Source: Rhodobacter sp. | Lineage (GTDB): Bacteria; Pseudomonadota; Alphaproteobacteria; Rhodobacterales; Rhodobacteraceae | Reading direction: 5' to 3' | NCBI GenBank assembly: GCA_013824045.1 | Contig: PNND01000316.1 | Span: 1-7,582, forward strand | DNA length: 7,582 bases | Shown: positions 1 through 6,591 of the stretch, one piece after another | Layout: each line of letters starts with the position of its first letter | How positions within the stretch are numbered: position 1 is the stretch's first letter | Notes under the pieces: model-generated | The model's database searches: none | What the model saw: the letters and a program-made list of their open reading frames with translations, nothing else | Told to the model about the DNA's origin: nothing | Position numbers and translations under genes: made by a program

Positions 1-816
1 TTGGTAGAGACGGTCGGCGTAGGAGAGCCATGCCACGGCGCCTTCGGTGAAGGAGGCGACCTGACGGCCCACGAGGAGGTTGACCTGCACCACACCGCCC
101 GCCAGCACGGCGGGGGCGGCGATGATGGCAAGGCGTTTGAGTTCCGGGGTCATGCGGGGCCAGCCCGGCGTGAAGCGGAACCCGGCGCGGTGGGCGCTGA
201 CCCAGGTGAAGGCAAGCTGGGCGATCCCGGTGAGGGGCACGGTCCAAGCCAAGGTGAGGCCCATGTCCCAACCCCAGTGATCGGCCAGCAGCATGGCGGC
301 GATGAACATCAGATTCATCAGGACGGGCACGAAACTGGCCTCGGTGAAACGGCCAAAGGCGTTCAGCACGCCCGAGAGCAGCGCCACGAGTGAGATGAAA
401 AGGATGTAGACAAAGGAGATGCGCCCGAAGAGCACGGCAAGATCGAAGCGTTCGTCGCCTGCGAAACCCGATGCCATCAGCCAGACCAGCCACGGCATGG
501 CGAGGGTGCCCAGCACCGAAAAGACGATCAGCACAGCCGCCAACCCGTTGAAAGCATCACGGGCAAAACCCTGCGCATCCTCGCCCGCTTCAAGCTTTTT
601 GGCGAACATCGGCACGAAGGCCATGTTGAATGCGCCTTCGGCAAAGAAGCGGCGGAACATGTTGGGCAGCGAGAAAGCGATCAGAAACGCCTCGGCCACT
701 GGGCCTGCACCCAGATAGGCGGCCATCATCACATCGCGCGCAAAGCCCGCCCCGCGCGACAACAGCGTCCAGCCCCCGACGGTGAGGATCGACCGGAGGA
801 GGCGGATCGGTTGCAT
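1..816 (-). CDS. murJ: Lipid II flippase MurJ (MviN family), C-terminus cut off by window edge
   Basis: MurJ is an inner-membrane protein of the MOP exporter superfamily that flips undecaprenyl-linked peptidoglycan precursor (lipid II) to the periplasm. Reading leftward, 272 codons are open from ATG at 816-814 to base 1; the family is usually about 510-530 residues, so roughly half is missing. The N-terminal signature is clear: a first helix near residues 10-20, GFARD (24-28), SLPNMFRRFFAEGAFN (49-64) and AFVPMF, and at the end YADRLYQ (266-272). Arginines matching E. coli R18, R24, R52 and R270 are present as R21, R27, R55 and R269. The D39 position is glutamate (E42) and the E273 position is glutamine (Q272). 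Several hydrophobic membrane segments lie between. The start shares one base with the glnD stop (TGATG), with AAGG and AGGG just upstream inside glnD, suggesting coupled translation. Identification is secure; the C-terminal half cannot be judged. Confidence 0.95.
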   Translation of the reverse strand, partial: MQPIRLLRSILTVGGWTLLSRGAGFARDVMMAAYLGAGPVAEAFLIAFSLPNMFRRFFAEGAFNMAFVPMFAKKLEAGEDAQGFARDAFNGLAAVLIVFSVLGTLAMPWLVWLMASGFAGDERFDLAVLFGRISFVYILFISLVALLSGVLNAFGRFTEASFVPVLMNLMFIAAMLLADHWGWDMGLTLAWTVPLTGIAQLAFTWVSAHRAGFRFTPGWPRMTPELKRLAIIAAPAVLAGGVVQVNLLVGRQVASFTEGAVAWLSYADRLYQ

Positions 817-3614
817 CAGCCTTGGCCCTGCGCCCGTTCTACGCCTTCGGCAATCGCCTGACGCAGCTTTTTCTCCAGCGCTTCCTGTTTGGATTTCGCA
901 TGCAGCTTCAGGCCGAACATGTCTTTCACATAGAAGCTGTCCACCACCTGCGCGCCGAAGGTCGCGATCACGGCGCTGGCGATATAGATGTTGTTGCCCG
1001 CCAGCGTGCGCGTCAGATCATACAGCAGACCGGGGCGGTCGCGTGTATCCACCTCGATGATGGTGTAGATATCCGAGCCTTCATTGTCGAAGGTGATATG
1101 GGTGGGGAAGCGGAACTCGCGTTCGCGCTTTTTCACCTTGTCGCGGTCTTTCAGCGCGTCGCGGGCGACGATCTGGCCGCGCAGCGTCTTGTCGATCATG
1201 GTCTGCAGGCGCGGCAGGCGCGACACCTCATAGGGGCGGCCATCGGCATCCTGCACCCAGAAGACGGCGGTGGCATAGCCGTCCTTCGAGGTATAGGTCC
1301 GCGCGTCCACCACATTGGCGCCCACCAGGGCCAAGGCCCCGGCAAGGCGTGAAAAGATGCCGGGGTGATCGGCCAGCGCGAAACAGGCGCGGGTGGCATC
1401 GCGATCAGGATCGGGGTGGAGGTCGATGCGGATATCTGTGTCAGAGAGGCCCTTGAGCAGATGGGCAAAGACGCCGTGCGTCTCGGTCGGCAGGCCCTGC
1501 CAATAGGGCGCGTAATGGCGCGTGGTCTCGTGCCGCAGATCGGCGGCGGACCAGTCTGACAGCCGTTCGCGCAAGGCGCGTTTCGCCTCATCCTCGCGGT
1601 TTTCGCGGTTGAGCGATTCCAGCCCCGCCTCCAGCGCCTTGGCTGTCTGGCCGTAAAGCTGGCGAAGCAGCATGGCCTTCCAGTTGTTCCAAGTGCCGGG
1701 GCCGACGCCGCGGATATCGCAGACGGTCAGCACTGTCAGCAGATCCAGCCGCTTGCGCGATTTCACCACCTTGGCGAAATCGCGCACGGTGCGCGGATCG
1801 CCGATATCGCGTTTCTGCGCGGTGTCCGACATCAAGAGGTGATAGCGCACCAGCCATTCGACGGTTTCCGTTTCCTCGGCCGTCAGGCCTAGGCGGGGGC
1901 AAACACGGCGGGCGATCTGCGCGCCGAGGATCGAATGATCCTCGGGCCGACCCTTGCCGATATCGTGCAGGAACAGCGCGATATAGAGGATCTTGCGGTT
2001 CACCCCGGCTTCGAGGATTGCCGAGGCTACCGGCAACTCCTCAACCAGTTCGCGGCGTTCGATCTGCGCGAGGATCGAGATGCACTGGATGATATGTTCG
2101 TCCACCGTGTAGTGGTGATAGACGTTGAACTGCATCATCGCGACGACGGGTTCGAACTCAGGGATGAAGGCACCCAGCACGCCCAGTTCGTTCATCCGGC
2201 GCAGGGCACGTTCGGGATTGCCGTGTTTCAGCAGAAGGTCGAGGAAGATCTGCACCGCTTCCGGATCGGTTTGCATATCTTCGTCGATCAGGTCCAACCG
2301 GGCGGCGATCTGGCGCATGATGTTCGGGTGCAGAAGATAGCCAGTGCGCAGCGCCTCTTCAAAGGCGCGCAGGATGTTAAGCTTGTCGGCAAAAAAGGTG
2401 TTCGGATCGACGATATCGAGCCGACCCTGCACCAGCTTGTATCCCGGCTTTACCCGCTTGGTACGGCGGAAGATGCCCATCAGGCTGGCCTCGGGCTTGG
2501 CGTGGCGGGCCTCAAGCTGGGTGAGGAAGACGCGGGTCAACTCGCCCACGCGGGTGGCGTGGCGGAAGTAGTCCTGCATGAAATGTTCGACGGCGCGTCT
2601 GCCGCCCTTGTCAGTGTATCCCATGCGGGCGGCCACCTCGACCTGCAGATCGAAGGTCAGCTGATCCATCGCTCGGCCGGTGATGTAATGCAGATGGCAG
2701 CGCGCGGCCCAGAGGAAATCTTCGGCGCGGGTGAAGACATCGTATTCTTCCCGGCTGAGCAGGCCAGCCGCGACCAGACCTTCGGAATCGACCACCCGGT
2801 TGAGGTATTTGCCGATCCAGTAAAGCGTTTGCAGATCGCGCAGGCCGCCCTTGCCCTCTTTCACGTTGGGTTCCAGAACGTAACGCTGGCCACCCTGCCG
2901 CTTGTGCCGGTCGGCGCGTTCGCGCAGCTTGGCGTCGATGAATTCGGGGCCGGTGTTGCGGAAGAGATCGCCCCAGAGCCTGTCACCCAGTTCGGTGGCA
3001 AGCGGTTCGTATCCGGCGATGAAGCGGTGTTCCAGAAGGGCAGTGCGGATGGTGATATCCTCACGCCCCAGACGCAGGCAGTCCTTCACCGTGCGCGAGG
3101 CGTGGCCCACCTTCAGCTTCAGGTCCCACAGCATGTAGAGCATGGATTCGATCACCGATTCCGCCCAAGGGGTGATCTTCCACGGGGTCAGGAACAGCAG
3201 GTCGACATCGGAATGCGGGGCCATTTCCGCCCGGCCATAGCCGCCCACGGCGAGCACGGTCATGCGTTCGGATTCGGTCGGGTTGGACAGGGGATGCAGG
3301 CTGTGGCGCGCGATGTCGAAGGCGGTGGCGACAAGGCCATCGGTCAGATGCGCCTGTGCCCGGACAAGGGCGCGGGCGTCATGCGGGCGGGCGGTAAAGG
3401 CAGCTTGCAGCGCGGCCGTGCCGGTGGCGCGCGCCTCCGCCAGATGGCGCACAACGATGGCGCGGGCGGCGCGGGCATCGGCGGCCGTGCCGAGATCGGC
3501 GAGAATGGCGGTGCGCAGGGCGGGCGCGTCAATGATCTGTGCCCCCGGCAGGATCATGCCGGGGGGTTCAGGGGGAAGGGTGCGGTCGGATGGGGCCAGC
3601 GCGGCCTTGGTCAT
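816..3614 (-). CDS. glnD: Bifunctional [protein-PII] uridylyltransferase / uridylyl-removing enzyme GlnD
   Basis: GlnD is the cytoplasmic glutamine sensor of nitrogen control. It uridylylates PII proteins (GlnB/GlnK) when glutamine is low and removes UMP when it is high. From ATG at 3614 the protein has 932 residues, slightly longer than E. coli GlnD (890). Domains in order: nucleotidyltransferase with GGYGR (124-128) and SDVD (135-138, metal-binding aspartates D136 and D138); the GlnD-specific linker with EPNVKEGKGGLRDLQ (248-262); an HD phosphohydrolase domain with HYTVDEH (501-507), HD at 550-551 and EDH at 558-560; then two ACT domains at about 729-792 (ADHPGIFSRLAGAL) and 850-904 (DRPGLLYDLTRTLAG) for glutamine binding. 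All key residues seem intact, so both activities are expected. An in-frame TTG at 3656 would add 14 residues but overlap the upstream gene; ATG 3614, 22 bases after that gene's stop, is preferred although its ribosome site (AGGG about 11 bases upstream) is weak. It lies between an LpoA-like gene and murJ. Confidence 0.96.
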   Translation of the reverse strand: MTKAALAPSDRTLPPEPPGMILPGAQIIDAPALRTAILADLGTAADARAARAIVVRHLAEARATGTAALQAAFTARPHDARALVRAQAHLTDGLVATAFDIARHSLHPLSNPTESERMTVLAVGGYGRAEMAPHSDVDLLFLTPWKITPWAESVIESMLYMLWDLKLKVGHASRTVKDCLRLGREDITIRTALLEHRFIAGYEPLATELGDRLWGDLFRNTGPEFIDAKLRERADRHKRQGGQRYVLEPNVKEGKGGLRDLQTLYWIGKYLNRVVDSEGLVAAGLLSREEYDVFTRAEDFLWAARCHLHYITGRAMDQLTFDLQVEVAARMGYTDKGGRRAVEHFMQDYFRHATRVGELTRVFLTQLEARHAKPEASLMGIFRRTKRVKPGYKLVQGRLDIVDPNTFFADKLNILRAFEEALRTGYLLHPNIMRQIAARLDLIDEDMQTDPEAVQIFLDLLLKHGNPERALRRMNELGVLGAFIPEFEPVVAMMQFNVYHHYTVDEHIIQCISILAQIERRELVEELPVASAILEAGVNRKILYIALFLHDIGKGRPEDHSILGAQIARRVCPRLGLTAEETETVEWLVRYHLLMSDTAQKRDIGDPRTVRDFAKVVKSRKRLDLLTVLTVCDIRGVGPGTWNNWKAMLLRQLYGQTAKALEAGLESLNRENREDEAKRALRERLSDWSAADLRHETTRHYAPYWQGLPTETHGVFAHLLKGLSDTDIRIDLHPDPDRDATRACFALADHPGIFSRLAGALALVGANVVDARTYTSKDGYATAVFWVQDADGRPYEVSRLPRLQTMIDKTLRGQIVARDALKDRDKVKKREREFRFPTHITFDNEGSDIYTIIEVDTRDRPGLLYDLTRTLAGNNIYIASAVIATFGAQVVDSFYVKDMFGLKLHAKSKQEALEKKLRQAIAEGVERAQGQG

Positions 3615-3636
3615 GGCGGGCGGCCCTGTCGTGGCG

Positions 3637-4794
3637 TCAGAAGCCCGCGCCGCCAAAGCTGCGCGGGGCCGGGTCGATCAGGGTGACGGCGTTGTTCTGG
3701 ATGCGGGCGATGGCAAGGCCGCGTTCGTTGGTGCCATCGTTGAGCAGCCGGAAGACGCCGTTGACGCCGACAAAACCCGCCCCTTGGGTCAGCGAGGCGC
3801 GGTCCATCCCGCGGCCCTGCTTGGCCAGTGCGCCGATGGCGGCGATGCCGTCATAAGCGATGGCCGAAACCGGGTGCGGCTGTTCGCCGAAGGCCGCCTG
3901 AAAGCGGGCCTGATACTGCGCGAAAAGGGCCGGATCGGGCATGGCGAAGATGCCGCCTTGGACGCCGGGCAGCGACAAGGTCGCGGCGGGAATGTCCCAG
4001 CGGGTGAGACCCACATATTGCGTGGTGGCCGGGCTGACGCCGTTTTCCGACAGAAGCTGCGTCACAAGGGGCAGCGCGCCTGCGGTATCCGCCGTCAGGA
4101 ACACCGCCTGCGCGCCGGTGGATTTCGCCTGCCCCGCGATGGCCGGGATGGCCTGCACGATGCCGTTCTGCGAGAATTCGTACGACCCGGTCGCCACGAT
4201 GCTGCCACCGGCGGCGGCGACGCCGCGCTGGATCGCCGTGCGCCCCGCCTCGCCCTGTGCGTTGCGGTCATGCACGATCATGATCTTGGACTGGCCATTG
4301 CGCACAGCATAGCCGGCAAGGCGGCGGGCGGTGTTGTCGAAGGTGGGGCCAAGGACAAAGACATTGCCCCCGGCGATGGCGGGGTTGTTCGAGAAACTGA
4401 GCACGTTCACGCCGGCCGAGGCCACGGCGACACCTGCCGCATTCGCCTCTTCGGCAAAGACCGGGCCGAGGATGACAACCGCACCATCGGCGACAGCCTG
4501 CTGGGCGGCAGCGCTGGCTTGGCCGGGCTGGCCTGCGGTCGGGTAGACGCGCAGATCGATCTGCACGCCGCCCAGATCGGTGATCGCCAGACGCGCGGCA
4601 TTTTCGATGGACCGGGCGAGAAGCTGATCGCTCGCCTGCCCCGATCCTGATGGCACCAGAAGGGCGACTGGCACGGCATTGCCCGTGGGCACGGTGGTGC
4701 CGACGCTGGGCTGACAGGCAGCAAGCACAACCGCAGACAAGGCAAGAACGGCCTGACCCAACGACTTGCGGGCGTTGCGCAAAACAGAGAACAT
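3637..4794 (-). CDS. LpoA/YraM-like lipoprotein (penicillin-binding protein activator family, periplasmic-binding fold)
   Basis: The 385-residue protein begins with a lipoprotein signal: basic N-terminus (R6, R9, K10), hydrophobic AVLALSAVVL and lipobox LAAC with the acylated cysteine at C27. The next residue is Q, not D, which favours outer-membrane sorting by E. coli rules. The rest (about 40-380) looks like a type I periplasmic-binding fold of the LpoA/Peripla_BP_6 group: PVALLVPSGSG (42-52), GPVFAEEA (110-117), FSNNPAI (134-140), VGLTRWDIP (261-269), AIAYDGIAAIGAL (311-323) and GVFRLLNDGTNERGLAI (346-362). E. coli LpoA stimulates PBP1A from the outer membrane but is about 678 residues with an N-terminal TPR-like domain; only the C-terminal part corresponds here. 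The start is supported by GAGG seven bases upstream (plus-strand 4802-4805) and AAGGAG further up. It is first in the glnD-murJ direction and divergent from rsmI, as yraM is from yraL in E. coli. An amino-acid-binding role cannot be excluded, but lipid anchoring and context favour the cell-wall role. Confidence 0.85.
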   Translation of the reverse strand: MFSVLRNARKSLGQAVLALSAVVLAACQPSVGTTVPTGNAVPVALLVPSGSGQASDQLLARSIENAARLAITDLGGVQIDLRVYPTAGQPGQASAAAQQAVADGAVVILGPVFAEEANAAGVAVASAGVNVLSFSNNPAIAGGNVFVLGPTFDNTARRLAGYAVRNGQSKIMIVHDRNAQGEAGRTAIQRGVAAAGGSIVATGSYEFSQNGIVQAIPAIAGQAKSTGAQAVFLTADTAGALPLVTQLLSENGVSPATTQYVGLTRWDIPAATLSLPGVQGGIFAMPDPALFAQYQARFQAAFGEQPHPVSAIAYDGIAAIGALAKQGRGMDRASLTQGAGFVGVNGVFRLLNDGTNERGLAIARIQNNAVTLIDPAPRSFGGAGF

Positions 4795-4899
4795 GCGGTT
4801 TCCTCACTCCTTGGTCGCGGCAACGCGCGCCAGCTTTAAACTGCGCGCAAGCGTAAGGGGTTCCACCGGGGAAGTAAACTTGTCAGGGGAGCCCCGCGC
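4795..4899. promoter_or_regulatory. Divergent intergenic region between the LpoA-like gene and rsmI
   Basis: These 105 bases must hold promoters for both directions if, as it appears, both genes begin transcription units. An imperfect inverted repeat is visible at 4825-4848: GCGCG, one unpaired C, CAG, then CTTTAAA, then CTG and CGCGC. It is centred on TTTAAA (4835-4840), which could serve as a weak -10 on either strand. On the plus strand TTGGTC (4811-4816) sits 18 bases upstream of it as a possible -35. On the minus strand I see no good -35 at normal spacing. The promoter assignment is inference; the palindrome is directly visible. Confidence 0.4.
4885..4890 (+). promoter_or_regulatory. Ribosome binding site of rsmI
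   Basis: AGGGGA lies nine bases upstream of ATG 4900. It supports this start for rsmI, which puts the ATPIG motif at residues 21-25. Confidence 0.6.
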
Positions 4900-5775
4900 A
4901 TGCCTTCGCCCAACCCGGTCTGGGAGATCAAGCCGCTTGCCGCCGGTCTCTACCTTGTCGCGACGCCGATTGGCGCGGCGCGCGACATCACGCTGCGGGC
5001 GCTGGATATCCTTGCCTCAAGCGATGTGCTGGCGGCCGAGGACACCCGCACGCTGCGCCATCTGATGGAAATTCACGGCATCCCGCTGAATGGACGGCAG
5101 GTGATCCCCTGTCATGACCATAACGAGGCCGCCGCCGCCCCACGCCTGCTGCGCGCGGTGGCAGAGGGAAAGTCGGTCGCCTATGCGTCCGAGGCGGGCA
5201 CCCCGCTGGTGTCGGACCCCGGTTTCGTGATTGCGCGGGAGGCGGTGGCGCAGGGGCTGCCGGTCATCGCGGCACCGGGGGCATCGGCCGTTCTTTGCGC
5301 GCTGGCAGTGGCGGGGCTGCCTGCGGACCGCTTTCATTTCGCAGGCTTTCCCCCGACCACGCACAGCGCGCGGCTGCGGTTTCTGGAAGAGCTGCGCGAG
5401 GTGCAGGCCACGCTGGTGCTCTACGAATCGCCCAAACGGCTGGCCGCATCGCTGGCCGATGCCGCGACCGCCTTGGGGCCGGACCGACAAGCCGCCGTGT
5501 GCCGGGAATTGACCAAGAGATTCGAGGAAGTGGTCCGGGCACCGCTGGGGGAGCTCGCGGCAACCTTCGCCACGCGGGACGTGAAGGGCGAGATTGTCGT
5601 GCTGATCGACCGCGCCGACCTAACCCGAGCGGATTCCACCACCTGGGAAGAGGCGCTGGACCGCGCGATGCTGACCCTGTCGGTCAAGGATGCCGCCGCC
5701 ATGGTGGCCGAAGCCTTCGATCTGCCACGCCGCGATGTGTATCAGGTAGCGCTGGCGCGGGGAAAAGGGCGTTAG
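4900..5775 (+). CDS. rsmI: 16S rRNA (cytidine-1402-2'-O)-methyltransferase RsmI
   Basis: RsmI (YraL) uses S-adenosylmethionine to methylate the 2'-hydroxyl of C1402 in the decoding centre of 16S rRNA. The 291-residue product has the usual family length and all tetrapyrrole-methylase-fold signatures: YLVATPIGAARDITLRAL (18-35), AAEDTRTLRHL (45-55), SEAGTPLVSDPGF (97-109), APGASAVLCAL (125-135), FAGFPP (147-152), LYESPKRL (174-181) and CRELTKRFEEV (201-211). A C-terminal tail (about 238-291) contains SVKDAAAMVAEAF and RRDVYQVAL, a helical segment found in many RsmI proteins. The more common DAGTP is EAGTP here, a conservative change. It is divergent from the LpoA-like gene and is followed after 73 bases by yraN on the same strand. 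Confidence 0.96.
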   Translation: MPSPNPVWEIKPLAAGLYLVATPIGAARDITLRALDILASSDVLAAEDTRTLRHLMEIHGIPLNGRQVIPCHDHNEAAAAPRLLRAVAEGKSVAYASEAGTPLVSDPGFVIAREAVAQGLPVIAAPGASAVLCALAVAGLPADRFHFAGFPPTTHSARLRFLEELREVQATLVLYESPKRLAASLADAATALGPDRQAAVCRELTKRFEEVVRAPLGELAATFATRDVKGEIVVLIDRADLTRADSTTWEEALDRAMLTLSVKDAAAMVAEAFDLPRRDVYQVALARGKGR

Positions 5776-5848
5776 GGAAATCTTCGCTCTTTTGTTGCAA
5801 GGTGGGGGGGAAAAGACAAAATCCACGGGTCAGTAAGGGGTGATTTGC
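5776..5848 (+). other. Short rsmI-yraN spacer
   Basis: This 73-base spacer has no convincing terminator, so rsmI and yraN may be co-transcribed. It carries a run of seven G at 5804-5810. TTGCAA (5795-5800) and CAAAAT (5817-5822), 16 bases apart, each match four of six sigma-70 positions and could be a weak internal promoter. That is a guess from appearance only. Confidence 0.3.
5835..5840 (+). promoter_or_regulatory. Ribosome binding site that sets the yraN start
   Basis: AAGGGG ends at 5840 and is eight bases upstream of ATG 5849. A GTG at 5840 in the same frame overlaps this site and would leave that start without a binding site, so ATG 5849 is chosen. Confidence 0.65.
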
Positions 5849-6259
5849 ATGCAGATTCGTGGTGTCGAACAGGGCTTTCAGCCTGCGGTACTGGACGGGC
5901 GCGTTGCTCGGGGAAAAAGATCGCATCTTGCCGGATTGGCCGCCGAAGATCAGGTCGCCCGCCACTATTCGGGCGGCGGAATGCCGGTCTGCGCGCGACG
6001 TTGGCGCGGACGGGCCGGTGAGATCGACATCATCGCCCGCGACGGGGACCGCGTGGTCTTCATCGAGGTGAAGCAAAGCCGCACGCATGACGAGGCGGCG
6101 GCGCATCTGACCCCTTGGCAGATGCAACGCATCTGGAACACGGCTGAGGAGTTTCTGGCCAGCGAACCGCAGGGCGCGCTGACCGATGTGCGCATCGATG
6201 TGGCGCTGGTTGATGGCATGGGGCGGATTGAGATCTTGCAGAACGCCTATGCTGCCTGA
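5849..6259 (+). CDS. yraN: YraN family protein (UPF0102, predicted nuclease fold)
   Basis: The product has 136 residues, close to the family norm of about 120-130 with a slightly longer N-terminus. UPF0102 proteins resemble small endonuclease-fold (PD-(D/E)xK / Holliday-resolvase-like) proteins, but their cellular role is not established. The expected signature is present: GLAAEDQVARHY (29-40, with E33), RRWRGRAGEID (50-60, with E58 and D60) and VVFIEVKQSR (69-78, with E73 and K75). The putative metal-binding E33, D60, E73 and K75 are intact, so it is not obviously inactive. A later helix (HLTPWQMQRIWNTAEEFL, 86-103) and the closing strand DVRIDVALVDGMGRIEIL (113-130) are typical. The first 28 residues are basic and not conserved in appearance. 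It lies between rsmI and gshB on one strand; in E. coli yraN follows lpoA instead. Family assignment is secure, function is not. Confidence 0.92.
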   Translation: MQIRGVEQGFQPAVLDGRVARGKRSHLAGLAAEDQVARHYSGGGMPVCARRWRGRAGEIDIIARDGDRVVFIEVKQSRTHDEAAAHLTPWQMQRIWNTAEEFLASEPQGALTDVRIDVALVDGMGRIEILQNAYAA

Positions 6260-6591
6260 AGCTGGGCCGAACCCATCCGGGACATTCAGATGCGCATGAC
6301 TTCGGGGCTTCGCACCGGCGCGTTGGGCGTGATTTCAAATGATTTTCCAAACGGATATCGGCGAGCCTGGTGAAGGAATGGGACCAAAGTTGCGGTCGGG
6401 CCTTCCGGAATGGGCAGAGGGAAGGCGTGTCGCGGCTGCCTTGTGGTGCTATCAAAGACAGTCCATTCCTCCAGCGCGGGTCTGGCAGGTTGATCGGAGG
6501 CGGGGCTCTGGGGGCAGACATGGGCGGGGACCGGTTTGCATCCCGGGCGCGCTTGCGCCATCAAGGGGTGACTGTCAGCCCGGAGTGAAAG
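6260..6591 (+). other. 332-base gene-free stretch upstream of gshB, possible structured leader
   Basis: I see no convincing gene here on either strand. By eye it is less codon-patterned than the neighbours, with an AT-richer patch at about 6331-6358. Visible structure includes a 7-base inverted repeat GCCTTCC / GGAAGGC (6400-6406 and 6420-6426) with a 13-base loop. GGAATGGG occurs twice (6375-6382, 6407-6414), and CCATTCC (6463-6469) can pair with either copy. A small hairpin GGCGC-GCTT-GCGCC lies at 6546-6559. A possible extended -10, TGCTATCAA at 6447-6455, has no good -35. It could hold the gshB promoter and leader, a small RNA, or decayed sequence; none is proven. Confidence 0.35.
6582..6585 (+). 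promoter_or_regulatory. Ribosome binding site of gshB
   Basis: GGAG is placed six bases before ATG 6592. It supports that start, which gives the normal family N-terminus with the MDPIGSVNI motif at residues 9-17. Confidence 0.65.

Noticed and set aside
3614..3656. A longer glnD starting at TTG 3656
   Set aside because: It needs a rare start codon, overlaps the upstream lipoprotein gene by 20 bases, and adds only unconserved-looking residues; ATG 3614 fits better.
1935..3686. A 583-codon open frame on the plus strand opposite glnD
   Set aside because: It lies antisense within a fully supported glnD, shows no recognisable motifs, and long antisense open frames are usual in high-GC coding DNA because stop codons are rare.
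4166..4180. TTCTGCGAGAATTCG inside the LpoA-like gene, resembling the apex and right arm of the first hairpin after gshB
   Set aside because: It lacks the matching left arm, lies in coding sequence that reads normally, and is probably coincidence.
3262..4650. A 462-codon open frame on the plus strand opposite the LpoA-like gene and the start of glnD
   Set aside because: Composition is arginine/alanine/glycine-rich without domain motifs; it is an antisense shadow of the real genes.
5804..5810. Run of seven G upstream of yraN as a possible phase-variation tract
   Set aside because: Short for slippage control, outside any visible promoter spacer with confidence, and yraN is not a typical phase-variable surface gene.
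6290..6373. A possible 27-codon peptide gene starting at ATG 6290 downstream of yraN
   Set aside because: No good ribosome binding site precedes it, it has no recognisable sequence, and such a short open frame is expected by chance.
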